Source of the DNA: Anarhynchus alexandrinus
Taxonomy: Eukaryota; Chordata; Aves; Charadriiformes; Charadriidae
Assembly (NCBI GenBank): GCA_008711295.1
Contig: VUYV01000101.1
Coordinates: 629,213 to 693,212 of the forward strand
Reading direction: 5' to 3'
DNA: 64,000 bases
The notes beneath the pieces are model-generated. The model was not told the DNA's origin, did no database searches, and was given only the letters and a program-made list of their open reading frames with translations. Both the position numbers and the translations under genes were made by a program. How positions within the stretch are numbered: position 1 is the first letter of the stretch; each line of letters opens with the position of its first letter. Below, piece after piece: positions 14,501 to 27,868 of this stretch.

Positions 14501-17500
14501 AATACATTTTCAATGACATAAATATGACATAAATAAATACATTTTCAAAGAAATGTAACTCTCAAATAGTTAATGCAAGATTTCTAAAGCAATCCCTACC
14601 TCCCTCAAGAGGAAAGAATAAACTTTTTGGCCATTTCCACCTTAAGAATAGCTGACTTGATGTTTCAGCAATTTAAGAGCTGTTTTTATAAGCAGTTTAA
14701 CTGGCTGTGCAGCAGGGGTAGCATAGACAACTGAAATAAAAATGTCAACAACCATGTCTACACCTAGAGTTAAAGCCCTAATATCAGGCTAACTATATTA
14801 CATCTAGGCCTACACATAGGCTCTCATGTTTCTTTTTGCATTAAGTGCAGCGTACCAGTTTATTAAGCACGCTTGCTTACCTCCTTCAACTCTAGAAGTT
14901 AATGGAGGAGACCGAGTCAAATCCAAGCTTGAAATAGTTTGAAGAGACCAAAATACAAGGCCCACTACTACTTCTTCCATGGCTGTACTGCTCCCACTAC
15001 TACAGGATCTTAACCATATGGTTGTACAGATATTCAAGAGCTTTAAACAGCTTATATTTTACACAGACATTCTCAAGGCTGACTTTTCACATCGCAACTT
15101 TGCAGAATGTTATGTCCAAACATAAAACACTTTTTTTATGCTACTAGCAAAGAGGATGCTTATGGTACCTTATGTTTTCCAGGACACAGGCTTTAAGGGG
15201 GTGGGGGTTTATCTATATTTTAACCAACTCACTTCAANACAGACATTAAGCTTTAACACCCACCAGCAAGAACAGTTTAGGAATAATAAAGACTGTTCAG
15301 CTGTCATAATAGTGGCATAAATATAGTACGAGAGCCGTTCCAAACTTGGCTTCCACCACTTAACAGTCAATGGTTTCCAAGAAATCTACACTTTCCACTA
15401 CATTCCATTTACTAAGAATTGACACTGCAGGCTTCAAACATTTGAGCCTCAATGAAGCAAAAAGTAAAATTAAGTCTGCATGCACTTATATATACAGCAA
15501 TATATACAGTTATAATTCTTCTTAAGAACTATAAAGCAAGAATATCATTGGAAAGCCAAAAAATTCAAATATTGGCTTCCATTACTAAGAGTTTATTCCC
15601 ATACTGGCTTTGAACTTCCTTACCTTTTAAAACTCTAATAGTATTCCACTAGGATTTCATAATAAAAGAAAGTTGAAAAGAAGATTGAGAAGGTGCCCTC
15701 CCCTCTCTTCCTGGGAGATTCTTATGTCACAAGGAACGCACTGCATTTAGATAGATAACAGGAGAGGTTCTCTCCTATTGGCATTGGAAGATACACCGAG
15801 GAAACTTGTTCCTGTGAACCTTTTTAAGCAGTCCCCAAACACATGTTTCAGAAACCCAAACACTCTTGCAGGAACCTCCTCCTCCAAGTCCTCCAGAAGG
15901 TCTCCACCGATCCTCTCTCACCCTTCCGCTCAGCCTTTGCAAGGTTCCTAACCCCAATCCTAAGAATGCTGGATACAGGAACTGGAAAGCACCAGTATGC
16001 TCGGTTTTCAATTCTGACCTTGAATTGCTTTTGCATGAAGACTTCATATATAGACTTCACAGCCCCACTACCTTAGGCCATCCAAACTCATAATGCTTTG
16101 GACTCAAAGGAGGCTCCCTATTGAACACATTCACACACCGAGATAACCCCATGTTTCCCCAGCACAAGAGGCTCAAGGAGGTCTGGAAAGCTTGAAAATG
16201 AAAGCAAAGTGCTACTGCACTGCTGAGAAGGGGTTATTTCCCTGAATTTCTTTTGTCTGTTTCAGAAGCGAAGCCTAAGCCACCTTTCTTATCCATGTAT
16301 TTTGGATTCCAGACCCTATTTTTGCTGCCAGATATGAAAACAGTTCTGATATTGCTAAAAGGGCATTTCAATGCAGTAAGTTACAGCAAGAGTTAGGTGT
16401 GTGTATTTAACTTACAAACCTAAACAAGCGATTTCCAAAACATTAAATGGCTGCAGACATTGCTCCATGGAGGTCTGTGCCTAACAGAGGGCAAAACTAT
16501 GCAGTGGGAGAAGACACAGCAGTCAGGCTAGTTAAAGGAGATGGCAGCAACCCATAACAAGGATGCAGAGATCACTGCATTTCATATACCAAGCAAAATC
16601 ATTTTTCTTTAGAATTACATCACTGATCAAAAAAAAAAAAGTGTTCTACATTTCCCCTATGCAATTTCACTGCCTTTTGTTGCAATCCTGCTTAAATGGC
16701 AATGTAAGACTTCAAAACATTCCAAAGCATTTTAAAAGTAGCATACAGAAACATTCACATACTTTACACTGAAAAAATATTAACCTTACTGCCCTATAAA
16801 TGACATTAAGAAATCATCTGTTGCCCAAAAGGGTTCCAGTGCAAGTTGTCTGCATAGACTACTGAAAACCTGCATTACACAGGGAAAGTCAGTTATGAAT
16901 CGGCTCCTGAATATTCATGGGGGCCACTAGTTAAATGCTGTGCCAGCACACCATTCTGTACCAAAGGATCAAATATACCCAGATCATCCCAAGTAAACAT
17001 TTGGAGATTTTTTAAGACAGGCATGGGCAACAAAGGAAGTTCAACAACATCTCTCATGCAATCAAAGCATCAAATCAGGCCAGTAACAGAAAGTGACACT
17101 CCAAAATCCAACCTAAGCTACTTGTGTTACATGTTAAGCAAAACCTGTGACAAATAAAGCTACAATCCCAAATCCCGCCTATAAAAGAAAGTATGAAACT
17201 TTTTCAGTATGAGGATTAAAGCAGAGTTAGGAAAAAAATGAAGAGCTGTCACCTACCGCTGCTCAGTCAGATGTAAAAAGACAGCCAGTAGCTCTCCTAC
17301 TTATAAGATCCCACACAGTTGCAAGCTATTGAGTCAGAAAAGTGGAAAAACCCCGTGACCTGATAGATGCATGGTCTGTAGAAAAAACATCAGTCTTTCT
17401 CTTGCTAGTACAGCAAGGAAACAGTATATAAGACTAGAGCCCCAGTAAAAAACAAACAAAGAAAACAACACAAAACCAAAGGAAAAAGAAAAAAATCAAC

Positions 17501-20500
17501 CCTCAGCTATTACATAGTACGTGCTGAAAACACACTAAAATAGCACACACCTTAAGGTGTTGGGCTTTTTCTCTTTTTTCTTTTTTTTTGGGGGGGGGGG
17601 GNCGCGTATGAGGAAAGGGTGTTTTTTAAAAACATAAGAAACAAGCACTGTTTTGGAGCCAGTTCTTTTTCTGATGCAATGCGCTGCAACAGCCAGAACC
17701 TAGAAATTCCCTGTGGAAGCCATCACGAGGCCAGAGTTCACACTAACACAAGCTTTGATTTACAGATGTTCCAGCTTATGTTAATCCTAGTTTCCACATA
17801 CTAGTGTTTGCTTTAGTTTAAGGGCATGTTTTGCTATTTTGCTTACAAACACTTAAATTGTGAAGTTTCATAGTTTCTAACACTTGTGCACAATTAGAAA
17901 GATGTATTTTTGAAGTTTGAAGTTCTACCTTTTCTTTTGCAGTCTAAGATACTACAGGGGTTAATCAGTGCACATCTCACCAGAACAGAAGTTGTCATGC
18001 TCCAAATAAAGATTTGCACTTATAATTCTGAAATAAGACAAAAAACATCAGAGCTTCCTAACAAAAGTATTTCAGAACACTTACAAGTACATTTTAATTA
18101 TTTATCACTTCTCTCGTCTATGGAAGGTTAAAAAAATTACTCCAAGTACCAGCATAGTTAATATACTCATCACTAGGGATTGCCATAGCATGAAGCTTCC
18201 ATACTAAGGACAGTTACTGACAAATCTAGGCATAGAAACTTGAAAGAATTCCTGGGCATTGCCCTGGAAAACAAGGCCAAATGCAGGGAAGACAGAACTA
18301 CAGCTATCAAAAAAGAGTTAACAGACTTTTAGCATTTTTCTTTGCTCAGTGAACTTCTGCAGCTGAAACGCGTAACTGCCCTTCCTTGCCAAACAAGCTC
18401 CTCCAGCTTTCCATGCAGGTTCTAGTGAAGGACAGCCTTGCAAGCCAACTGACACCAATGGCATTTCACATATACTCTCTGATAACAGACAAACATATTA
18501 TATTAGAATGACCACCAGCAAATACATGTGTTTTCCTCATGCTCTTTCCTAAGACCACACACAATTATGACATTGAGTACACTATTGTAGTATCTACAAC
18601 ACATATGCCCAAACACAGGGCAAAACTTCATTATAAATAGGCATTGTGCATTTAGGTGTGACAGAGATGGCATCCCGACTAAGCAGCAGCAAGATAAAGA
18701 GCAAAGGAAACTATTAATCCATACGTGAAAGAGCGGAGCAATGGGATTAATTAGCAGTATACAAAGGAGCTGAGTTGCCCTCATCTATATCAGTTTGACT
18801 CTACTGAAATCAGTTAAAACTGCAGAAATTAAATGAAAGAATTCAGCTTAAAATGAGAACAAGCACTTAACTACTGGAAATCCAACATCCAGCTTTGCAA
18901 ACAAAGTCAACAGGATAACACTCTCCTGCTGAAACTAAAACTAAAGGGTACATGCAGATTCAAAAGATTACAAGTACTTTTTGATCCACTGCACTGACCG
19001 ACACAAATGTGATTACTAAAGCTTGCCTTCAGCTTACAGCTAACCGAGACAACAAGCTAAGTCAAATTATGCTAAAAATATTTTAGTTAGGATTGGGTTT
19101 AAGCTGTCTCTGTAAAGATGAAGTTCAAATGTCAGAAAACACTGTACAATTAAAAACAAACTAAAAAAAACCCCCATTCATGTGCATGGGGCAGAAGAGT
19201 CAGTAAACCCACACAGCAAGAAAGTTGCATCACTAATGTGAGCTCACTGCCCACATTCCTGCATAATCAGAAGACTTATTTTTGCTGAGGCAACTTTGGA
19301 GATATTTCATCATTTACATGACACCACCTCTTCTAACCACCTTCAAAGGAACATCACTGTCATTAAGTCATTTTCTTTTGCCTAAAAAGAAAAAAGTCCT
19401 TAAACTTCAAAAAGACTGAAAAGAAGCTGAACCATCTGTTTCCATATGTTTGGTTTTGTAATAATTTTAGAGCAAGTAAAACTAATACCTTTAGACAGGT
19501 CTTTACCATTACTCCCCTAAAGCACCTTACCCATCCTCTGTATTTGTGTGTTGTAAGCCCAGTAATAAGGATGCATATCTAAATACAAACTTATCCGAAA
19601 TTAGCAAGTTACCAATACTGAATGGTGTATTTTTAATTGTTTTTACTTGCAAGTATTGAGATAAATTGGCATTCTCTCTCCAAAAAAATGTTCTTTTAGA
19701 GCAACTGGTTTAAAATGCTACAGAACATAAACCACTTTGGAAGTAATTATTTAATTGTTCAAAACCACGCACCACCAACTTGTTCTTTAAGTGGGTTATG
19801 AAATTGAAAATGCAAGCATCCGCTGGCTCAGCAAGGCTATTCAAAACATGAAAATAAAGCCATGGCCTTTTTCTCATTATTACCTATCAAAGAATGTGAA
19901 CACCACAAACTTCTCTTTTTAGAGTAGAAGCAGCTACCTTGTTTTTCCTGCTGAAAACATTTAAATTACATATGCCTGAGACACTTTGAAATTCAGGAAA
20001 GAATGAATTGCTCTCCTTCCTCAGCATCAGAAGTGACAGAGCATCCACATGAGCACCAGCTATGTAACCCACCACCGCAGCTGACAGTGTTTAAAAATAA
20101 ATAAAAATCACAGCCCTAGAAGAAGGCCACCCTCCCCTTGCCTTTTCCTCAAACTATGGGGCACGGGAGGGGAGAAGTGACTTCCTTCCCCGTTCCCAGC
20201 CATGCTTCCCCCTCTCATCAGCTCAGGCAATCCTGTGGCCACAAGTCCTTGCAGAAAACACTTTTTTGGCAGCAGATCAGATCACACACCTGAGCGCACA
20301 TAAGCATTAGATCCAATGCAATGGAAGCAGTTACAGCATGCAGCTGGGGACAGCAAGAGTAAGGTCACAAGCTTTGAAACATCTGACAGCTCAACTGAAT
20401 TAAGTGTGGTGTGAAACTACACCTTAGCTATTTTTCCTTAGTAGGATGAAGCAAGCTGGTGAAGCTACCTAATTACATGAGACAGCAAGGAAGTAAAATT

Positions 20501-23500
20501 TGACTACAAGAGTAATTGCTTTTTATTCAGGCTCCCAAGACAATGATTCCATTTCAATATTAAAGAGTCATGCCTTCTCTTTCAAGTTTGGCTGGGGAAA
20601 AAGAAGAGTGGAATAACTATCAGCTAAGCAAAACCTTCTGAAAAAGACAGAGCAAACATAACTTAACTCCAACAGATTCTAGAAAAAAAAAAACAGAAAG
20701 TGTCCTTTACACAGACCAGATTTAAAAAAAATAATAATTAAATAAAAATGATAGAAGCTCACCATAACCTAAAATTCCCATTTAAACAAAGATATAGCAG
20801 AACTTCAAGATAAAAAGCTGCTGTTGTGGCTAGTAGTTGACAACACAGAGCTCTGGAAGAAAGCAGTTCTTCAAGGTTCAGTTTAAGTGTTTACGTCCCA
20901 AGAGAACAAGATGACTAAAAGCACGGAATATGAAACACTAAGTAAAGACATAGCATTTGCTCTTCCCTTAACTACCTTTTTTTGGTTTTGTTTGTTTAGA
21001 AAAAGTGTAATAATGACAGAAATTACCTCCAAGTCCAGTGTTTCACAACTTCCATATCCTACATACCTCTCATTGTATAAAATCAAAATACAACACAAAA
21101 ATACCATTTAGAACACTTCATGAAATATACTTTAGGTTGTCTATAATACTAAAGAGCAAAGGATGCCCACCTACATTAACTATAATTAAACCAAATACTT
21201 CATCTAACAGCATGTATCTAAAGAAACATATTTCAGTGTTAAGATAGCAGATTCATGTTTAAAATCTCTACTACACTATTGTAAAAGAAAAAAAAAATTG
21301 ACATATGGGAAGAATAAGTCATCAGTGCTGCAAACCCCAGGATCATCAAAACACACATCTTCTGTAAGATACCAACTGCTTTCAGACCGCAACACCTACC
21401 AGAGACTGTACTTTTTTAGCAAACCAAAATAATGACTGAATTAATTATGTGCACACATAATTTTGTGTGCAGAAAAAATATTTCCTCTACCAGTCTAGGG
21501 GACTATTTTTGTGGAGGGAGTCAAGGGAGGAGTAAAAGGAATATTATGCAAGCATTAAAAGTTACCAAACAGGGGTTTTTGTCCAGAACTGTAACCTTGA
21601 CGCCTAGCCAGCTTTTAAGTGATGAACTGCACAGAACAAGTGTACAGCGATGCACACAAGCCCAGTCAGAAAAACATGACAGTACTAATGCAATTAAAAG
21701 TGGCAAAAGTATGTAGAGCTGTCAGCTTGACATTATGAGAGTCATTAACAACAACAGCAAAGTTTAACTTACTGTAAACTTCTATTTTGAGCAAGGCTTT
21801 CCAGAGATCTTCAGAAACCTTAAAGAACAGTTTCTGCAATTCCTGCTGGCTGGCAGTGTACTATTTTTATACATTTCATAAACAGTAGTTACACATAAGG
21901 TTTAGATGCCTTCATGAAGGTAACAGATTAAGAGAATCAAGATTTCGACAAGAAAAGCTCCTTCTAACAATCTACTTAGTGTACTGTAGTGCTTTTAGGT
22001 TTATGCTGCCATTACCTCAAATATTTGAAGATCCTTACAGTCTTTTTAAAATAATGCTTTGCTTTTAAAAAAAAATCCAACAAAATGTATAAAAATAGTT
22101 TTCTTATAAATATGAAATGCCTCTGTTAAAAACTATAGGTTTGGGGGTAACATAAATATACATTTGCATAGAACAGACCAATAAATTTCCATAATAGAGA
22201 AATTATTTTGCATTATTTTACTCCCTCTTTCAGTACAAAATCCTGGCATCTTCCAGGTCATATTTGCAAAACAAGGACTACAAGGGTTCATCAGTTGTTG
22301 TTCTTGATGGAGCTACAGAAAGCTTTGCTTGCAAAGATATTTTTGAGAAGCAGATAGAGACAATTATTATAAATTTCCTGGTGTACAGAATGTTTCTGAA
22401 CTACAGGTGTTTGTAGGCTTTCTACCCTTCACAGAACTTTCCTACACAATGTTAAGATGATTTTACTTAACACACTAATAAAAAAAGCCACATAGAATGA
22501 CTAGCAGACAATGCCAGCAGTTTAATTTGCAGAAGAGAAAGCAATATATAGCATCAGCACTAGCATTGTAAGTCTTATTTTAGCAGCAATGTTCACTCTT
22601 GGCTGCAGAATCATAGCTGGCACGTGTAACTTCTAAAGCAATATGTATGAATGATCAGAGTGGCATGCCTAGACAACAGTTCACAAATATTAAAGGGCAC
22701 AAGAATAAACACACCTAAAGACTGCCTACTGGAAGCTAAGGAAAACTACTAAGAAAAGAAGATAACAAAGTTGGGAGAAGTGGTAAAACACATGAAAAGC
22801 TAACACCATCGGGGAAAGATCTACATTCCAGGCAGGAAATAATTTGTAACATACAGCATATAGCACACTTACTTGGAAATCTACAGCAGAGGTTTAAGGC
22901 TTGAATTCAAAGCACAGTTTTGTAGTTTACAACAGCCTTTCTTCCCACACATTAAAAAAAAAAAAAGTCCTATACTAAATTCTCAAAGACAGCAGGGGAG
23001 AACCTTGACATACCTTGTGCCATTACAGCTCTATCCAAGAACCAAAGCATAACATCACTCCCAGGAGGAGCTAAACTACACATCACAACACCCACTCTTC
23101 CATTAGGAAAGCCTGGAAATTCAGATACCTCATATTTCTATTGAAATGTTTGTTATTAAGTTTCATTTGAAAATGAGCGATCAACACAACCATAAAAATT
23201 CCAAAGAGAAAACAAAGCAACTGCCATATGGCTTAGGAGCTATTTATGACCGAAGACACTCTGCACCTTTACAAAGCACCCCTCTAGCACACCACACTGA
23301 GTTTTTCCTACAGCAACCATGTATGTGACCATTCTAGATAAGTATGCTCTCCATGGACAGGTGCACAGCAATCAAGTGGCAGTGCTCAGTAAGAGTTCCA
23401 GAGGAATATAACAGAGATGCTGGTATAGTAGAAATAGATTCGTAGCTATATTTGCTCAAGTAGCAATCTGTACTCGTAAAGGCGACAGTCCTGCATTCCC

Positions 23501-26500
23501 GTTCTTTCCCTGCTCATCATAGCTATCATCTCACTCATGGTCTTCTCCCTGTATACTTATACCATTCTCCCAAGACAAAATTCATCCTCACTGTCATTTA
23601 CCAGCACACTTCCCAGCCATATATCAATACTCATCAGTATGACCTCTACCGCACTTAGCAGAAACAAGGCAGAGAGAAACTACACAACAGAAGACAAAGC
23701 TATGGGCGTGAGGGGAGAAAAGCAGAGTAAAGATTATTTGTACCTTCTGTAACTTGTCTCAGTATGTCAGAAGACAAGCAGAAAATCTCCCTCCTGTCGC
23801 ATCAATTCTCAAACCATTATTCACAACACAGACATACCACCTGCATCTTTCCACATGCTTCCTCTGCACTGCAAGTTATGCCCTTGAGCTGCTGCAATCT
23901 TTGGGAGCAGCAGCCAAAAGGGACATAAGGTATTGTATCTGTAACAGTTGTTGAGGAAGGAAAGAAAGTAAAACAAGGAGGAAACGAATAACACTGCATA
24001 GCACAGAACTGAAGATGCAGGAGACAAAACTGACTGGAAGCCTTTGATTCCACGGTGCCATTCCACTCTCACTGTATAGGGAACAGAAGGGGGGCTGATG
24101 AGGGACATTGAAGCCCAGCTTCAAGCTACAGATTCAAATATGCGATGTAGCTTCTCCCTCAAGGGAGCCTGACATTCACATGGGTGTCAGCTAGAACCAA
24201 CACCACCTGATGATGGGGGTACCTCTGCAGATAGAGCCTATTTCTAAAGGTCACTGGCCTTACAGGTCCTTCCTCACTCCCATCCTCTCAAATTCCCTGC
24301 TATAAAATATACCCAGTCTAACAGTCCTGCCCTACTTCTCAAACACATATCAATTTAAATTCTTCTTCCACATCATCCCTCCCATTGCCATACAACCGTG
24401 TAGCCCTCTAATACACTATTGCCACTGCTAGTAGCAGTCCCTAAGCTCTGTACTGCATTTGCAAAGCCTTAGGACTAAAGCCGGTCAGGCTTACTTTGGC
24501 TGAACTTTTCTTGGCCTGCCTGCAACTTTTACTTGATTTAGCTGTGACAGCAATTTCTCTAATTGTCCAGGTGCCGATGCCTAATTGGTTCTACTTTTGT
24601 TTACCCAGGCGTGCTGCAACCATAGTTTCATATAGGTAGCAGTAACAAGCAGTTACCCTGTATAGAATGAGATATTCACAACTCTACAACAAAGACATAA
24701 TGTAGAGAAATACAGGCCTGGTATGACAGTAGAGGCCTTGGGAAGTGGAGACACAGGATGTAGCAGAGAGGAGTGTAGGCATGGGATGAACAGAGATGGC
24801 TTGTACAGGACTCAGCACTAGACGCCCCACAACTCACCAGCAGTCAGCTAAGAGAAATGCAGACCTGGACAAAACTGATTTTAAGGGTAACAAACAAGAA
24901 AGAAATAGTATCTAATATATAGTGACTCTTACATATTTGGATGCAACACAAAGCTGCAAACCAAAGAAGAGGAAAAGCATATAAGCACGTTAGGAAGCAT
25001 ATAAAAATTATCTCAGGTGGATCCTAGAGTAAGAAAGATTAAACTGTCCACACAACCAACCATATTGCTCCTCATGAAGGACACCTGATGCTGACAAGTC
25101 ATCATAACAGCTCACCACCCCCAGGATGAAGCCACTGACCTTAGGACTCAGAGCAACAGTGAGATGGTAAGCATAACTACTTTAACTGCACTATTGCTCT
25201 TTCTTTTTTTGTAACAATTACATCTGGATTAAGAACCATTAGGTTCATAAGATTTCAGTTATTCTAACAATAAGTTTTTGGCTTCCCTTTTAAGGTACGT
25301 TTCCATTTTTTAGCCATAGATGAGATTTTGCGCACAGCACCCAACAGAGGCCCATGCTCAGTAATTTACAGACACACAAAAATACATGCAGAGATACACA
25401 AAGAGAACAAGGTATCCAGTAGGCACCAAGACTCTCAAAGCATCCCCTGCACCCCAGCCGCTGTCACTGGAAGAGCCCTGAGCAGCAGTGCTTCAGTACC
25501 CAAAGGCTTCTGCGTGATTCTGTCATCTACTACACCAGGTACAAAGATGAGCACTAGGTCTTCTTTCCTTTAGAGCACAAAGATCCAATCCTTCCCTCTT
25601 CTTTCTCGAATCACACTTGACTTATCTCGACAGAGCTCCTCCCAAGATATACCTGTGAAATACAGCCCATGAAACAAGCTGATAACAAGACACTATAAAG
25701 CCGCACAGATGGTGTGGCAAAAGGTGTGATAAAAAACAGTCAGATGAGAAAAATACCTCATTAGCAAAATACCCATTACCCAGAGAGGACCAGAGAAACT
25801 AAAACAGTTTACATCCTAACCTGGTAAAGGGTAACAACCTTAAGTCACTAACATCAACATCTTCATGCAATACACACCTAGATAGTAAGAAATGCTTACA
25901 GAAGAAAGAATATTTTGTGAAAAAGCCTTCACAGGGAATACTTTCATAAAAGAAACACTTAATGACTCAAAAAGGATACACAAAATGAGCAGTCTAGGTA
26001 AGGAAAAGTTGTAGTTTCTAGTTCACACACATTTTAAGATGTCAATTTTCATTTAACTCCTCAGTATTAGCAACTAAAAACACTCTCCAAATTGATTGTA
26101 TCTTTGTATTTATTATTTTATAGTGACAAGTAATAATATGTTCTCTCCTGCTACCATATATATACACAGTGTTATTCAGTCAGCATTCCATATGGTTAAT
26201 AAAGCTACCCTTGTAAGAGCCTCTTACACAGGAAAAAAAGTTCACAGATGGGGCAGTGTCCACGATAACATGCACATAACCATAGTAGTGATCTTCTTAC
26301 CCTCCAATCACTAAAATGTCTAACATCTACATTTATTAAACATGTGCAAATCACTAAGTTATAGCATGATCTGTAGCATTGTCCCCCATCAAATAAAACC
26401 CAAAAAAACTCCTAAAAACACCCCAGGCGCTGCAGCTGAACCAAGCAGCTATTTTCAGCTGACAATCGAGATCTGCGCGCACAACCAACGGCCGCCTGTC

Positions 26501-27586
26501 ACTGCCTGCTCCCGGACAAACTCCCCGAGAGCCCGGGCCCGGCTGAGGGAAGCACCTTTCACAGGCAGCGCAAAGACGGCGGCAGCAACGCAGCCGCTCC
26601 AGCGCTAACGACCAAGTTTCTCCTGCTGCCACCGCCGGCCTCAGGGACCGCCAGCCTCCCCCTCCAAACCGCCGCCCGCGGGACACCCAGCTGCCCCTCA
26701 CCGCCGCAGCTACGGTCTCCTCGGGCCTCCGCCGCCGGCCGGGCCCGCACGCACAGCCGGTATCGCTCCTCCGGGCGAGGGACACAACCCGGCCTTTCGC
26801 CCCGACGCCGCCCGGCCAAGGGCCGCCGGGCCGCCCCCGGCGAGCCCCGCCTGCCCGCCACCTCCGACGAGGCCNAGCGCCTCCGCGCTTTGGCGCCCCC
26901 TGCCGGCCGGGAGGAGAAGCGGTAGGCGCTGCCCGGCCCATGCCCGGGGCGGGGCGGGGCGGGGAAGCGGAGGGGAGGTCCGGCGGCGGCCGCCTGGCCG
27001 GGAACGCGGGTTGAGAGCTCAGTGATCAAACTCGGCTCCGGGGACAGAGCAGGGAGTTTGGCCCCGTTACAGCACTCCCCTTAGCGGGCAGAGCAAGCCT
27101 GACGATTCTCTTCACCCTTCAGCCTCAGGATTGCCACCTCCATCTTGGTTCGCTCCCTGAAACCTTCGCTTCTTCCCTCCGCTTTTGCGCGGCTACGACT
27201 CCTTATCAGCCTCTCCCACCCAGGCTCCCAGCGGACTGCGGAGACGGCCAAGAGTTTATCTTCCCGCCCCACCTTCCTCATCAGCATACTTCAGTAACCG
27301 GGGAGGCAGATTTCCAGGAAACAAGAAAGCAGAGCACTCGGGTTTGTTTGTTGGGTTTTTTTTTTGGTTTTTTTTGAAAACACACTTTAATATCCCATTA
27401 TTTAAATCTGTGGGTCTTCTAGCGCACTTGCAAGAAGAGCGAAGAGACGACAAGCCCCGGCTACTCCAACGCTGCCGTCTTCTCAACGAGACTGCCGCAG
27501 CGGTCCGGCCGAGCCACGCCGCCGCCCGCTCCCCCCCGCCCCCGCCAGCCCCAGGCGCCGCGCGGGCCGCCCTTACCTCACGGCAT
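1..27586 (-). CDS. EIF5B: eIF5B, translation initiation factor 5B (5' part of gene, runs off left edge)
   Basis: eIF5B is the cytosolic GTPase (bacterial IF2 homologue) that joins the 60S subunit to the 48S complex. Coding exons in transcription order: 27586-27582 (candidate start), 12685-12560, 12466-12382, 11981-11336, 10856-10636, 10460-10310, 8815-8720, 7547-7461, 6028-5945, 3504-3209, 2594-2487, 2334-2224, 1326-1259 and 88-1. All have GT-AG borders, and the phases chain without a break for about 724 codons; the vertebrate protein has about 1,220. The N-terminal part is a charged lysine/glutamate-rich region. It ends in an acidic tract and the segment [20 protein letters not shown]. The GTPase domain follows, with GHVDTGKT (G1), [10 protein letters not shown] (switch I) and DTPGHESFS (G3). 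NKID (G4), domain II and the C-terminal domains lie outside the window. Exons 12685 to 1 are secure from close similarity to vertebrate eIF5B as I remember it; the start exon is inference. Confidence 0.95.
3209..3504 (-). other. EIF5B: EIF5B acidic-tract exon
   Basis: This 296-base exon encodes a run of about 20 Glu/Asp residues, then a Ser/Glu/Asp-rich stretch, then [26 protein letters not shown] just before the GTPase domain. The acidic run is coded by GAG/GAA/GAT triplets and is the kind of tract that changes length between species. Read on the opposite strand it gives a poly-serine ORF that is only a shadow. The 5' end completes a Glu codon split with exon 6028-5945 and the 3' end is phase 0, consistent with the vertebrate gene. 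The intron upstream (3505-5944) contains an LTR. Confidence 0.9.
5290..5870 (+). mobile_element. solo LTR, avian ERVL-type, with TACAG target duplication
   Basis: This 581-base element lies in the EIF5B intron between exons 6028-5945 and 3504-3209, antisense to the gene. It begins GGTCCTGGTTTCAGC (first base presumably mutated from T) and ends GGGGTTAAACCACGACA. It is flanked by the perfect 5-bp repeat TACAG at 5285-5289 and 5871-5875. Inside are a TATA-like box (5519-5527), an ATT microsatellite (about 5648-5690), a polyadenylation signal ATTAAA (5707-5712) and a C/T-rich tail. The overall pattern matches a widespread bird LTR family as I remember it, and 5-bp duplications are usual for ERVL. 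No internal retroviral sequence remains, so it is a solo LTR. Confidence 0.88.
10310..12685 (-). other. EIF5B: EIF5B lysine/glutamate-rich N-terminal exons
   Basis: Five exons (12685-12560, 12466-12382, 11981-11336, 10856-10636, 10460-10310) encode the highly charged, probably disordered or long-helical N-terminal region. Recognisable segments are [76 protein letters not shown] and [20 protein letters not shown], all typical of animal eIF5B. The 646-base exon 11981-11336 has several Ser/Asp/Glu clusters of casein-kinase-2 type ([20 protein letters not shown]). This half is much less conserved than the G domain and is dispensable for catalysis in yeast. Ribosomal binding through it is an inference from the family. 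Confidence 0.92.
12686..27580 (-). other. EIF5B: EIF5B first intron, about 15 kb
   Basis: No coding exon, RNA gene or clear transposon was recognised in this long AT-rich stretch, apart from the GC-rich last kilobase that belongs to the CpG island. It holds small items only: a near-identical 25/26-base duplication at 14489-14549, poly-A/T runs, a long G run next to an N at 17602, and single Ns at 15238 and 26875. The short ORFs here show no family resemblance. A missing start exon of EIF5B would be expected in or just right of this stretch. Confidence 0.5.
26945..26964 (+). other. G-quadruplex motif / tandem GC boxes
   Basis: Four GGGG tracts are separated by single C bases, which fits both a parallel G-quadruplex and overlapping SP1 sites. 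It lies in the presumed EIF5B intron 1 side of the island. A second G4-type run is on the minus strand at about 27529-27552, just inside the intron from the candidate EIF5B donor. Confidence 0.6.
27582..27586 (-). other. EIF5B: candidate EIF5B start codon and first donor site
   Basis: On the minus strand a start codon at 27586-27584 is followed by CC and then GTGAGG, a usable splice donor. Joining these five bases to the acceptor at 12685 gives the frame Met-Pro-Ala-Lys-Asp-Asp-Ile, in phase with the confident exons. A second donor-like GTAAGG starts five bases further on (27576), but using it puts a TGA directly after ATG CCG. The vertebrate N-terminus I remember begins Met-Gly-Lys-Lys-Gln and should add about ten basic residues; no such exon was found between 12.7 and 28.1 kb. 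So either the bird start is shortened as modelled, or the true exon is missing, possibly at an N in the GC-rich part. Confidence 0.35.
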
Positions 27587-27868
27587 CGCTCGAGGGGCCG
27601 GGCCCGGCCCAGCCCCGCGGCTCCCGGCCGTTACGCCCCCGCCGCGCCCCGACTCCCTGCGGGGGGCTCGGCCTTCGACCTCACACGCCCAACCCCGAGA
27701 AGGAGCCCCCCAGAAAGGCGGCGGTGGCCGACCCTCCCGGCTCCCACCGGCAGCCGTTAGAACCGCCCGCTGCCACTGCTCACCCGCCCCGCAGCGGTGG
27801 CACGCTGAGGTGAGGGAAGGGGCGGGGCAGGGCACGCCCCCTCGCGGCCAAGCCCCGCCCAGAGCGCG

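Noticed and set aside
19887..20075. Minus-strand MFSRKNK-like stretch before a GTAGC donor-like site, considered as the missing EIF5B N-terminus
   Set aside because: Only weakly like the expected Lys-rich start; frame and phase do not join to the acceptor at 12685 with a proper start.
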